The translations under genes were made by a program, and so were the position numbers. The notes beneath the pieces were generated by a model. That model saw nothing but the letters and a program-made list of their open reading frames with translations. It was not told the DNA's origin and ran no database searches. 64,000 nt of DNA from Sphaerospermopsis torques-reginae ITEP-024 (lineage in GTDB: Bacteria; Cyanobacteriota; Cyanobacteriia; Cyanobacteriales; Nostocaceae): NCBI RefSeq assembly GCF_019598945.1, contig NZ_CP080598.1, positions 2,790,001-2,854,000 of the forward strand, written 5' to 3'. Positions 27,203-35,544 of this stretch are shown here, one piece after another (positions within the stretch are counted from its first letter, which is position 1; each line of letters begins with the position of its first letter).

Positions 27203-29371
27203 TTAGATTGTGAGAAATTGTAAATGTTCTCCTGGCTGAGAAATAAAATTTTCAAGACTACCTTGGATTTGCACTTGACCTTTATCCATGAAGACTATCC
27301 AATCTGCTCGATTTACCACACTAGGACGATGGGTAATCAAAATTGTAGTTTGTCCTTTGCGAGATTCCAATAATCGATCTAGAACGTGATTTTCACTAAC
27401 TGGATCTAATCCTGCGGTGGCTTCATCTAAAATTAAAATAGGTGGATTGGTGAGTATTCCCCGTGCGATCGCTAATCTTTGTCTTTGTCCACCGGAAAGA
27501 TTTGCCCCAAATTCTCCTAACACAGTTTGATACTTATTAGGTAATTGACTAATAAAACCATCAGCATCAGCAATTTCACAAGCTTGAACAATTTGATCAA
27601 AAGGAATTGAAGGCATTCCTAAACGAAAATTCTCTAAAATTGAACGACTCCAAAAATGCGGTTCTTGGGGTACATAAACTACTTGCTGTCGCAAACAATC
27701 AAGGGAAAGATCATGAATATTAAAAACCCCGATGCGGATATTACCTGAAGTTGGCTCATATAAACCTGCAATTAGTTTTGCTAAGGTACTTTTACCACAA
27801 CCTGATTTACCAATTAAAGCAATCACTTTTCCACCAGTAAGTTTAAGGGAAAAATTCTCTAATAAATCAACTCTTCCTGCATGGTGAAATGTCAGATGGG
27901 AAAAATGAATATCCGCATCACCAGAGATTTGGACAATTGGTTTTTGACTACCGCCAACAACTTCTGGTGTGGCATCAATAACTTCTAATAAACGAGAAAT
28001 TGCAGTTTGAGAACGGAAATATTCATCTACTAATCCTACCACAATACCAATTAAGGCTAAAACATTCACTTGTAAAGCATTGAAAGCCAACATTTGACCA
28101 ATAGTTAATTGGTTGTTAATTACTAACATACTGCCTAAACCCAATAAAATTACACCACCAAGGGTAGAAAGAAGTTTAGCAACCGTACCGTTAATAATTC
28201 CGATTTGAATTGTACTGAAAGTAAGATTAGCTAAACGACCAAAACGGCTTTGAAATTCCTCCCAAAATTGAGGAGCAGCATTAGTTGTTTTGATTACTTG
28301 TGCGCCTTTAAAAGTCTCTACTAATACCCCTTGATTTTCTGCACCTAAAACTAATAAACTGCGGGTTTTTTGTTGCAATATGGGTAAGAAGGGCAGAGTT
28401 GCTAGAGTCATTAAAGCCCCAAAAATAATCACTGCTATTGTCAATTGCCAACTATAAAATAACATCAATGAGAAGGAAATAATGGCAACAAAAAACTGGC
28501 TAGGTAAAAGCACTACTACCTGGGAAATTAATTGATTTATTTCATTAATATCACCCAATCGACTGGTGATTTCCCCACTGCGGCGAGATTCGTAGTAACT
28601 TAAAGGTAATTGCAGTATTCTCCGTCCAAAATCTAAGACTAATCCTAATTGCAATCGTTGACCAAAATGAGCAATCATAGTAGATTGTATGACTTGCAAA
28701 CTACTACTAAATATAGTCATGACCACAACAGCGGTTACAACAACTGTTAGTAACTGCATATCTCCACGGACTAAAACATCATCAGTTAATAATTGGATTA
28801 AAACAGGGCTTCCAAGAGATAAGATACCCAGGATAATATTGATTATCAAAACTTGAGTTAGCAATCCCCGATAGGGGATAATTCGCATAAAAAAGCGTAA
28901 CAAACCACCGTGGGGTTTTTCTTGGGGTTGTTGAGAAAAACGCTCTGGATCTGGCTCTAATAAGAGCATGACTCCATTCCAAGCTGCTAATAATTCTTCA
29001 CGTTTGATATAACGAATACCTACAGCCGGATCAGCAATGACATAGTTTTTTCCCTTTTTTCCATATAAAATAACCCAGTGATAACCACGCCAATGAATAA
29101 TTGCTGGTAGTTGAATTTCGTTGATTCTATCTACAATTTCTGGTGAGGCTTTAACGGCTCTCGCATTGAATCCTAGATTATCAGAACCACGTTTTAAACC
29201 TAATAAAGTAGTGCCTAGTTGTCCTGTTCCTACGGCTTCTCGACTTTTATTTATGGTTAAGAAACGTCCGTAATATTTGCAAATGGCAGCTAGACAAGCT
29301 GCTCCACAATCTTCTTCGCTTGCTTGTAAAATACATTGGTATTTTCTTTGAGGTTGAAATAAATTAAACAT
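27203..29371 (-). CDS. Peptidase-containing ABC transporter (C39 domain, PCAT)
   Basis: A 722-residue bacteriocin-type exporter. Residues 10-130 form a C39 cysteine peptidase: Q16, catalytic C22 in EEDCGAACLAA, H98 in RGYHWVILYG and D114 in VIADPAVG, all present. About six membrane segments follow (165-440), then the ATPase with Walker A IGKSGCGKST near 520, LSGGQRQRLAIARGIL near 625 and ILDEATAGLD. Such transporters cut leaders after GG and export the core. The HlyD partner is just upstream and nine leader-type genes flank the pair. The start codon is preceded by heptamer repeat. Confidence 0.93.
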   Translation of the reverse strand: MFNLFQPQRKYQCILQASEEDCGAACLAAICKYYGRFLTINKSREAVGTGQLGTTLLGLKRGSDNLGFNARAVKASPEIVDRINEIQLPAIIHWRGYHWVILYGKKGKNYVIADPAVGIRYIKREELLAAWNGVMLLLEPDPERFSQQPQEKPHGGLLRFFMRIIPYRGLLTQVLIINIILGILSLGSPVLIQLLTDDVLVRGDMQLLTVVVTAVVVMTIFSSSLQVIQSTMIAHFGQRLQLGLVLDFGRRILQLPLSYYESRRSGEITSRLGDINEINQLISQVVVLLPSQFFVAIISFSLMLFYSWQLTIAVIIFGALMTLATLPFLPILQQKTRSLLVLGAENQGVLVETFKGAQVIKTTNAAPQFWEEFQSRFGRLANLTFSTIQIGIINGTVAKLLSTLGGVILLGLGSMLVINNQLTIGQMLAFNALQVNVLALIGIVVGLVDEYFRSQTAISRLLEVIDATPEVVGGSQKPIVQISGDADIHFSHLTFHHAGRVDLLENFSLKLTGGKVIALIGKSGCGKSTLAKLIAGLYEPTSGNIRIGVFNIHDLSLDCLRQQVVYVPQEPHFWSRSILENFRLGMPSIPFDQIVQACEIADADGFISQLPNKYQTVLGEFGANLSGGQRQRLAIARGILTNPPILILDEATAGLDPVSENHVLDRLLESRKGQTTILITHRPSVVNRADWIVFMDKGQVQIQGSLENFISQPGEHLQFLTI

Positions 29372-29387
29372 AATAGAGGATTTCAGG

Positions 29388-29475
29388 AGTTCAGGAGTTT
29401 AAGGAGTCAGGAGTCAGGATATTAAGGATAATTTTACCCAATCACCAATTACCAATCACCAATCACCAATTACAA
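29388..29475. repeat. Short tandem repeats between exporter and HlyD genes
   Basis: Units of GGAGTCA/GGAGTTCA are followed by AATCACC/AATTACC units, filling the whole spacer between the two transporter genes and running into the 3' end of the HlyD gene. Confidence 0.75.
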
Positions 29476-31017
29476 ATCAGTAATTAATCTGGCTTTTCTG
29501 AGAATAAATTGCATCACAGTTTCTTCACGGGTAATAATATCAGTGCGACCTTGCATTCCCGGTTGTAAATAACATTTATGTTCACCTCTACCTACATATA
29601 ATGTTTCTGGTTCTATAGTGACTTCATAACCATTAAGCTGGGAATTTGTAGATGTATAATTTTGAAGTTGGTTTGTTGATGAAACTGGTAAAATATCTGG
29701 AGCAACGTTTTTGACAATGCCTTTGAGAGTACCGTAATCTGGATAAGGACAAGCAGAAACTTGCATTTGGACTTTTTGACCTGGTTCTACTTTGCTAATA
29801 TCTTGAGCAGGTACATAAGTTTTAATTTGTAAAGGAACATTGAGGGGAGCGATTTGTGCAACAGCTTCACTGGGTTGTACTACTTGTCCAGGGTTACGAA
29901 GTTTTAATTGTAATAATGTGCCAGTGATAGGTGCGCGAATTACACTTTTTTTCAAATCAATTTCTGTTTGTAGCAAGTCTTGACGAGTGCGAATAAGTTG
30001 TTTTTGAATTTCCAAGCGTTGTTGTAATAGGGTTTGAAGTTCTTTTTTTAAAGCTGCTAAATTTGCTTCTCCTCTAGCTTGTTCTTGTTTAATTCTTTCA
30101 GAGGCAATAATGACAGCAGAATTATTAGGATTGATAGCTGTTCTTGCTTTATATAGATTTGTTTGAGCAACTTTAAATGCCTGTAGTTTTTCCTCCAAAA
30201 GAGTTTTAGCGTCGTTTTTAGCTTGTTCTAATTTAGCTCTGGCAGATTTAACAGCTTGTTGTTTTTCTTCCAAAATATTGCGAGAAATTGCACCAGAATC
30301 AGCGATCGCTTGCAATCTATCTCTCTGCAACTTGGCAAGATTGAAAGCTGTTTGTGCTTCTTCGATTGTGGTTTTTAAAACTCCTTCTTGTTGCAAGCGT
30401 TCCAATTGTGATTTGGCAAATCTCACAGCTAATTCTGCTTGTACCATTTCTGCATTAGCTTTGATTTGTTGGTCTTGAAAATTGCGTTGAGTACCATCTA
30501 ACTCAGCTTCTGATGCGATAATTGTACGATTGATCAAATTTGTCTGTGCCAAAATTTGATTATTGATTTCACCTATTTGAGCATCAATTTGTACGAGCTG
30601 TAATTGACCTTTTTGCAGACTACTTTCTAGTTGGCTTTTTTGGGTTTGTAAATTGGAATCATCAACATAAGCGATCGCATCTCCCTGATTAACTACCTGA
30701 TTATCTTTGACTAAAATCTTCTGCACCTGTCCAGAAATAGCCGATTCAACTAACCTGAGTTCCCCTACAGGTCTAATAGTTCCTGGAACTTTCACCGTCA
30801 CTTTATAAGCAAGTACAGTAGTTAAACCTACACCTACCACAAAGATAGTCAACATTACCCCCACACCAATGCTAGTCCATTTGTGAATTTGGGGCAGAAA
30901 CTCATTAATTTCAACTGGTTGCAGATGTTCAGAACCTGGATCACCAGACCCATTCCAAACATAGTTTTCATGGCGGTGTAAAGAATCCACAACGTTGCAC
31001 CTTTTTGATTGAAACAT
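29470..31017 (-). CDS. HlyD-family periplasmic adaptor
   Basis: About 515 residues from the ATG at 31017 (MFQSKRCN). One membrane segment near residues 52-74 (VGVMLTIFVVGVGLTTVL), then a biotinyl-lipoyl half near 90-115, a long coiled coil (about 120-350) and the second lipoyl and beta-barrel part (SVIRAPITGTLLQLKLRNPG). It would link the C39 ABC transporter to the outer membrane. The coiled coil is long for peptide exporters. Its 3' end contains IITREETVMQFILRKARLIT. Confidence 0.92.
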   Translation of the reverse strand: MFQSKRCNVVDSLHRHENYVWNGSGDPGSEHLQPVEINEFLPQIHKWTSIGVGVMLTIFVVGVGLTTVLAYKVTVKVPGTIRPVGELRLVESAISGQVQKILVKDNQVVNQGDAIAYVDDSNLQTQKSQLESSLQKGQLQLVQIDAQIGEINNQILAQTNLINRTIIASEAELDGTQRNFQDQQIKANAEMVQAELAVRFAKSQLERLQQEGVLKTTIEEAQTAFNLAKLQRDRLQAIADSGAISRNILEEKQQAVKSARAKLEQAKNDAKTLLEEKLQAFKVAQTNLYKARTAINPNNSAVIIASERIKQEQARGEANLAALKKELQTLLQQRLEIQKQLIRTRQDLLQTEIDLKKSVIRAPITGTLLQLKLRNPGQVVQPSEAVAQIAPLNVPLQIKTYVPAQDISKVEPGQKVQMQVSACPYPDYGTLKGIVKNVAPDILPVSSTNQLQNYTSTNSQLNGYEVTIEPETLYVGRGEHKCYLQPGMQGRTDIITREETVMQFILRKARLITDL

Positions 31018-31787
31018 CAACAAACATCAGGGTTATCTCAGATTAGATTTGATAACCCATATCAAAGAAAAATAACTGTCTGAGGTAATCTGTCTCCAGA
31101 TAGTAGTAAAAACAGTTTTACTTATTCAATTTTGTAAAATATCCTCAAATATTAACCAACCAATTACCAACTTTTCTAGTCCATTGATAATCTAAGCCAC
31201 ATTTCTGTAAATAACTCTCACAAAAATTATTTCCACCTCTATCTTTGGGATAAAATAAGTAATACCCAAAGTATCAAAACAAAAGTTGAATCAACCAAAC
31301 AGAGTCAGCATAAAATATGTCGCTCAAAATAGTAAACATCATGGTGAAGAATCCTCTATAATCATTAGTGGGGGATAAGAAAAGAAAAAGCTGACATAGC
31401 AAAAACTTTTCTTTACATCTCTGACGTGGGCAACGCTGAGAAAAAAACCGAGGAGAACGCTCAAACTCCCTCAAAGACCTCACTTACGTTGAGCGAGTAG
31501 TAAGAATCTCCTCTCCCCCCTTCCTACTGAAAAACACAAAATTCCCAAAACATGATTGTAAATTGCGCTTTAAATTGCTTTAAATTACTGATTTAGCCAA
31601 TAAAAATGAATTTTATAGAGAATTGTATTGTGTAGCTTTGCCCTAAGAAATTTTTTACCTAAAGTATGGGAATTAAAAACTAGCCAGTTGTGAGCTAAGT
31701 TGAGATTTTTGACTAGGAAATAAATATAGCATTTCCCAGTTTAGTCAATTACACACCAATTTATTTCCTGTTCCCTGTTCCCTAAAA
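31018..31787. other. Intergenic region upstream of the transporter pair
   Basis: About 770 bases with no supported gene. It carries an orphan copy of the 5' block core (CCTCACTTACG at 31478-31488) with no leader peptide after it. A 69-codon frame at 31274-31483 has no leader features. It is a likely site for the promoter of the HlyD and transporter genes. Confidence 0.45.
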
Positions 31788-32114
31788 TTAGAGTGTTTGA
31801 CTTGCAGCAGAAAAGGGTGGCAAAATCATAATATCTTCTGCGCCAGTAGCACCACCTTTACCCTGTGCAGTAGAGTTTCCAACACTGCCAAAAAGACCGG
31901 AAGTAGTTGAACCTTGTAAAGTATTATTGCCCAAAACAGTGCTTGAACCATCATTTAAAGTTTGACCCAGCGCATTAATAGGTTGACCTCTTATGACTGC
32001 AAGAGGTTGAATAAATGGATCATTCAAAGCTTGACCTTGACCACCTAACAAAAGTTCTTGTTGCTTTAAAGATAACTGCACTAATGAATCTGATTTCATG
32101 ATATCTTGTAACAT
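31788..32114 (-). CDS. Double-glycine leader peptide, Gly/Asn/Ser-rich core
   Basis: 108 residues. Leader MLQDIMKSDSLVQLSLKQQE then LLLGG at residue 25. The core of 83 residues is rich in G, N, S, Q and T (NTLQGSTTSGLFGSVGNSTA near the middle) and ends in ILPPFSAASQTL. It is distantly like the other large cores (spaced NG and LG motifs). It starts at ATG 32114; the 5' block is only partly kept (GGTAAATAATT). Confidence 0.72.
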   Translation of the reverse strand: MLQDIMKSDSLVQLSLKQQELLLGGQGQALNDPFIQPLAVIRGQPINALGQTLNDGSSTVLGNNTLQGSTTSGLFGSVGNSTAQGKGGATGAEDIMILPPFSAASQTL

Positions 32115-32152
32115 AATTATTTACCTTTATTGTTCACCTTTTTGGAAATTTC

Positions 32153-32473
32153 TTAAAACATCCCTAGAGTTCCCAGAGGATTATTGAATGATCTAAGGTT
32201 GTTGGGTAATAGATTATTAACAGATCCAAAGGGAGAAACTCTAGGTTGATCAGATGACAATATAGATTGTGCGCCACTATTGACATCAGCAAAATCAGTA
32301 TTCATTCTAGACACTTTACCTAGTGGAGTATTGCTATTATTCTCTGTAGTATTTTCGGCTTTTTGAGAAAAATTGTTATTGCTAATCTGAGGTAGACTAC
32401 CACCAGTTAAAAATTCTTGTTCCTGATCAGATAACTCAACAAACCATTGGAATGTCATCATTGGACATGACAT
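32153..32473 (-). CDS. Double-glycine leader peptide, divergent core
   Basis: 106 residues. Leader MSCPMMTFQWFVELSDQEQE then FLTGG at residue 25. The core has NSGAQSILSSDQPRVSPFGS and ends LRSFNNPLGTLGMF. The NSGAQSIL segment lines up with NTAAQDFL in the three larger homologues, so it is probably an older relative. It begins 21 bases after the stop of the gene at 32494 and the two are likely co-transcribed. Confidence 0.72.
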   Translation of the reverse strand: MSCPMMTFQWFVELSDQEQEFLTGGSLPQISNNNFSQKAENTTENNSNTPLGKVSRMNTDFADVNSGAQSILSSDQPRVSPFGSVNNLLPNNLRSFNNPLGTLGMF

Positions 32474-32491
32474 GATTGTTAGCCTCGCTTA
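32474..32491 (-). promoter_or_regulatory. Shared 5' block with ribosome site
   Basis: Read leftward TTAAGCGAGGCTAACAATC comes just before the ATG at 32473 (one base outside the stated span). GAGGCTAACAATC is identical to the block at 34440. Confidence 0.65.
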
Positions 32492-32493
32492 AC

Positions 32494-32844
32494 TCAAATT
32501 CTCAAGTCACCCAAACCACCTAATCTTCTCAAATCTCCGAAACTCGTTCTCGGTAGTGCAGGTAAACCAGTGAGAACAGGTGCAGAACCCAAAGCTGGAA
32601 CATCAGGTATAGATGGCGCACCCAATCCCAATAAATCTTGTGCTGCGGTGTTGACTTCTGAGCTTTGACCTGATGAATTTGCAAAACTCCCGTTTGGACC
32701 AGAAGATACAGACCCTTGTAACACTACCAGTCTGTTAGCAAAATTACTACCAGATAACTCAAAGTCTGCACCACCAGAGATCATCTCCTGTTGCCCCTCA
32801 GATAACTCCGCCAACAAATTGGATCTGATGGTAAAATATGACAT
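32494..32844 (-). CDS. Double-glycine leader peptide, ADFELSGSNFANRL family
   Basis: 116 residues. Leader MSYFTIRSNLLAELSEGQQE then MISGG at residue 25. The core starts ADFELSGSNFANRLVVLQGS, then GPNGSFANSSGQ and NTAAQDLLGLGAPSIP, shared with the genes at 33162 and 34062; the tail (FGDLRRLGGLGDLRI) is its own. I recall similar proteins being labelled CTB family bacteriocins in cyanobacterial genomes; activity is not shown by the sequence. Confidence 0.78.
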   Translation of the reverse strand: MSYFTIRSNLLAELSEGQQEMISGGADFELSGSNFANRLVVLQGSVSSGPNGSFANSSGQSSEVNTAAQDLLGLGAPSIPDVPALGSAPVLTGLPALPRTSFGDLRRLGGLGDLRI

Positions 32845-32961
32845 GATTGTTAGCCTAAGTTACGTAAATATCCAAAATAAAACAATTCAAATTCCTATGC
32901 AGATTTTTGAGTAGGGGGATCAAAAATAATCAAGAATTTGATTCTTTGATCACCCCCAAGC

Positions 32962-33131
32962 CAATACTTTTCGGTTAAGCCCAAAAAATAGAATTACAGC
33001 AGATTTCGTTATTACACCAGAAAGTGCTGTATGTAGGTTGGGTTGACGTTAGGAAACCCAACATTTACAGGCTGTTGTTGGATTGCGACTGCCTACGCCA
33101 ACCTACAAAAACTCTTAACCGAACAGTATTG
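32962..33131. mobile_element. Element A copy carrying a nested element B
   Basis: 170 bp with ends CAATACTTTTCGGTTAAG and CTTAACCGAACAGTATTG. Inside, 32995-33031 holds a 37-base mini element B (TACAGCAGATTTCG to AAAGTGCTGTA). Removing about that length brings it close to the 146 bp of the copy at 22581. It nearly fills the 317-base gap between two precursor genes. Confidence 0.7.
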
Positions 33132-33161
33132 ACAGTAGTTCAGCAAATCACAGAAACCGCC

Positions 33162-33518
33162 TTAGCCACCAAAACCACCAGGACCACCAGGACCACCAAG
33201 ACCTTCAGGACCACCAAAACCGGGAATAGTTGCGCCTTGTCCGTTGAGAATGGGTGCTGCACCCAACGCTGCAACTTGAGGAACTATGGGCGCACCCAAT
33301 CCCAAGAAGTCTTGGGCTGCGGTGTTGACAGCAGAACTTGTACCGATGGAGCTACCGGTGCTACCATTAGGACCAGAAGCTGTAGTACCTTGCAAGTTTG
33401 CTAATCTATTAGCGAAGTTACTGCCAGCTAACTCAAAGTCAGCCCCTCCAGTGACTAACTCTTGTACTTCATCAGATAAAACAACAAACAATTCAGAAGA
33501 GATAATTTGATGGGACAT
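33162..33518 (-). CDS. Double-glycine leader peptide, ADFELAGSNFANRL family
   Basis: 118 residues from the ATG at 33518. Leader MSHQIISSELFVVLSDEVQE then LVTGG at residue 25. The core ADFELAGSNFANRLANLQGT, GPNGSTGSSIGTSSAVNTAA and FLGLGAPIVPQVAALGAAP is almost the same as in the gene at 34062. The tail is Gly/Pro-rich (GGPEGLGGPGGPGGFGG). Recent duplication of the pair is clear. Export by the C39 transporter is inferred. Confidence 0.8.
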   Translation of the reverse strand: MSHQIISSELFVVLSDEVQELVTGGADFELAGSNFANRLANLQGTTASGPNGSTGSSIGTSSAVNTAAQDFLGLGAPIVPQVAALGAAPILNGQGATIPGFGGPEGLGGPGGPGGFGG

Positions 33519-33538
33519 GATTTTTAGCCTCACTTACG
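33519..33538 (-). promoter_or_regulatory. Shared 5' block with ribosome site
   Basis: Read leftward CGTAAGTGAGGCTAAAAATC abuts the ATG at 33518. One base differs from the block at 34440. Confidence 0.72.
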
Positions 33539-33631
33539 TAATTTTTCAACACAGGATTCCACAGCATGAACTGATTTCTTACTGTTTACTTTTGGGCAAA
33601 AAGAAAGCAAACATAATCGCTGCTAGAACAC

Positions 33632-33752
33632 CGATTCATTAATCGTCAGGGCGAAGCATTCGGGTGATAACCTATCGCTAAAACCATTGATATTCTGTCC
33701 GAATGCTTCGCCCCTACAAGGTAAAAACAGATTACCTAGCATTACTGAATCG
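33632..33752. mobile_element. Element D, nested inverted repeats
   Basis: Outer ends CGATTCATTAAT and ATTACTGAATCG (11 of 12 paired) enclose a perfect 15-bp inner pair GGGCGAAGCATTCGG and CCGAATGCTTCGCCC at 33649-33663 and 33699-33713. It lies in the 543-base gap between two duplicated precursor genes; the rest of that gap shows nothing coding. Confidence 0.65.
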
Positions 33753-34061
33753 ACGCTCTAGAATCTGCTATTTACTGACTCCCAAGGATAAAAAACCCAG
33801 AACGCTAATATTTAGTCAGTACCAGCAGTACCGCAGAGATAGAGGTGCTGCTTGATGTGACTGAAATAATACTGAATAATGTTACTTCTGCAATAATCAG
33901 TTAGCTAGTGCGAATCACAGTTGCAGATTTTGGGTACAGGCATCAAGAAGAACCAGGGCATTTGCTTCTTTGATTACCTAAATAGGCGAAGCGATCTAGT
34001 GTTGTGAAAGCTGATTTTTTTGACCATCTATGGGAGTAAGTGGTTAAAAGGCTGGGGAGAT

Positions 34062-34439
34062 TTAGCCAAAAGGACTGCCACCAGTACCGAAAGGACTACC
34101 GCCACCGATGGGACCACCAGGACCGCCAGGACCGCCAGGACCGGGTGTAGGTGCGGCTTGTCCATTGATAACGGGTGCTGCACCCAACGCCCCAACTTGA
34201 GGAACTAGGGGCGCACCTAATCCTAAAAAGTCTTGGGCTGCGGTGTTCACAGCAGAACTTGTACCAATGGAGTCACCGGTGCTACCATTAGGTCCAGAAG
34301 CTGTAGTACCTTGCAGGTTTGCTAATCTATTGGCGAAGTTACTGCCAGCTAATTCAAAGTCAGCCCCACCAGTGACAAACTCTTGTGATTCATCAGATAA
34401 AACAACAAATAAATCGGCAGCATTTATTTGATTTGACAT
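34062..34439 (-). CDS. Double-glycine leader peptide, ADFELAGSNFANRL family
   Basis: 125 residues from the ATG at 34439. Leader MSNQINAADLFVVLSDESQE then FVTGG at residue 25. The core shares ADFELAGSNFANRLANLQGT and the NTAAQDFLGLGAPLVPQV region with the gene at 33162, but the tail differs (GPGGPGGPGGPIGGGSPFGT, then GGSPFG). It is the first gene of the leftward island. Shared middle and variable Gly/Pro tails suggest duplication followed by tail divergence. Confidence 0.8.
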   Translation of the reverse strand: MSNQINAADLFVVLSDESQEFVTGGADFELAGSNFANRLANLQGTTASGPNGSTGDSIGTSSAVNTAAQDFLGLGAPLVPQVGALGAAPVINGQAAPTPGPGGPGGPGGPIGGGSPFGTGGSPFG

Positions 34440-34459
34440 GATTGTTAGCCTCACTTACG
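34440..34459 (-). promoter_or_regulatory. Shared 5' block, reference copy
   Basis: Read leftward CGTAAGTGAGGCTAACAATC lies directly before the ATG at 34439. GTGAGG is the ribosome site, which explains why a GTG 15 bases upstream is not the true start. Confidence 0.75.
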
Positions 34460-34660
34460 AAATCAGGTGAATCCTCACCTAACAACCCAACTATAAGCAT
34501 TCTTGCTCGGTAATTCATAAATCTAGGGATAGAAATCAGATTTGGTAGTTTTACTTCTCCAAGTAGATATAAAATCTTTTAATTATTACAGATATAGTCA
34601 TACCCGATCTAGATGATTATGGTTTTTGCGGGTATCTTTCATGACTTTACAAACATCATC

Positions 34661-35455
34661 TTAGGGCTGGAGTGATTTTCCAGGCAACTTAGTACCGCAT
34701 CTTTTACAATATTCTGCATCTGCATCATGAAAACCTAAACCGCAACTAGAACAAACATTTTCTACCTGATTCGCGGTTTTTACCAACCGTTTAATTAAAT
34801 CTCCTACCTGCCAAGGAATCAAAGCAACTCCTGTTAAAATCATCAATACTGTGAGCAAACGTCCTAATTCAGAAATGGGTGTTAAATCTCCAAATCCTAC
34901 CGTTGTCATTGTCACCACTGAAAAATAAAAGGCATCTAAAAAAGTACCAAAGTTTTCCGGGTTAACTGGATGCTCAACTTGATAAATTAAGCCTGAATAT
35001 ACAAAGATGATGGCAAATAAAGTAAATAATATCCGCGTAAAAATTACACCATCTTCGCTGCTGATACTACCAAATAAAAATCTACTATCTATAAATCTGA
35101 TTAATCTTAAAATTCTAAACCATCGCAATAAGCGGATAAACCTGATATCTACTAAACCAATAAAAGATGGTAAGATTGCCATTAAATCAAGAATTGAATA
35201 AAAACTAAAAATATATTTCAGTTTGTTTTCTGAACTCCATAAGCGTAGTGCATACTCTATGGTAAAGATGATTAATATGCAAGTATCTAATACTTTTATT
35301 TCTAACCGAGCATCACGAGAAATATTATAAGTCTCCGCTACGAAAATTCCCGATGATAATAAAACTAGAAAGGCAATTGTTAAATTAATTGCTTTACCAA
35401 TGGGTGTTTCTAAGTCTGTTAAGTAAAATTCTATTTTGGCTCGATTTAGTATCAT
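34661..35455 (-). CDS. Voltage-gated-type potassium channel with C-terminal zinc ribbon
   Basis: A 264-residue six-segment channel. S4 is arginine-rich (FIRLLRWFRILRLIRFID, about 104-121), and the pore has the filter TMTTVGFGDLTP near 185-196, typical of K+ channels. After S6 the tail carries CSSCGLGFHDADAEYCKRCG near 235-254, a four-cysteine zinc ribbon. Kv-like bacterial channels usually lack such a domain. It may sense metal or redox state or bind a partner. It stands alone, divergent from the deaminase gene. Confidence 0.88.
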   Translation of the reverse strand: MILNRAKIEFYLTDLETPIGKAINLTIAFLVLLSSGIFVAETYNISRDARLEIKVLDTCILIIFTIEYALRLWSSENKLKYIFSFYSILDLMAILPSFIGLVDIRFIRLLRWFRILRLIRFIDSRFLFGSISSEDGVIFTRILFTLFAIIFVYSGLIYQVEHPVNPENFGTFLDAFYFSVVTMTTVGFGDLTPISELGRLLTVLMILTGVALIPWQVGDLIKRLVKTANQVENVCSSCGLGFHDADAEYCKRCGTKLPGKSLQP

Positions 35456-35544
35456 AAGATGATCGAAAAAAAATCACTCATTCAGAACAATAACACCATA
35501 AATGCGCTATTATTAGTAATTATTAATGAAAATCTCCTGTGAAC

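Noticed and set aside
31274..31483. 69-codon minus-strand frame that starts at the orphan 5' block
   Set aside because: No leader-like N-terminus and no GG motif; the GTG start is the ribosome-site GTG of the block.
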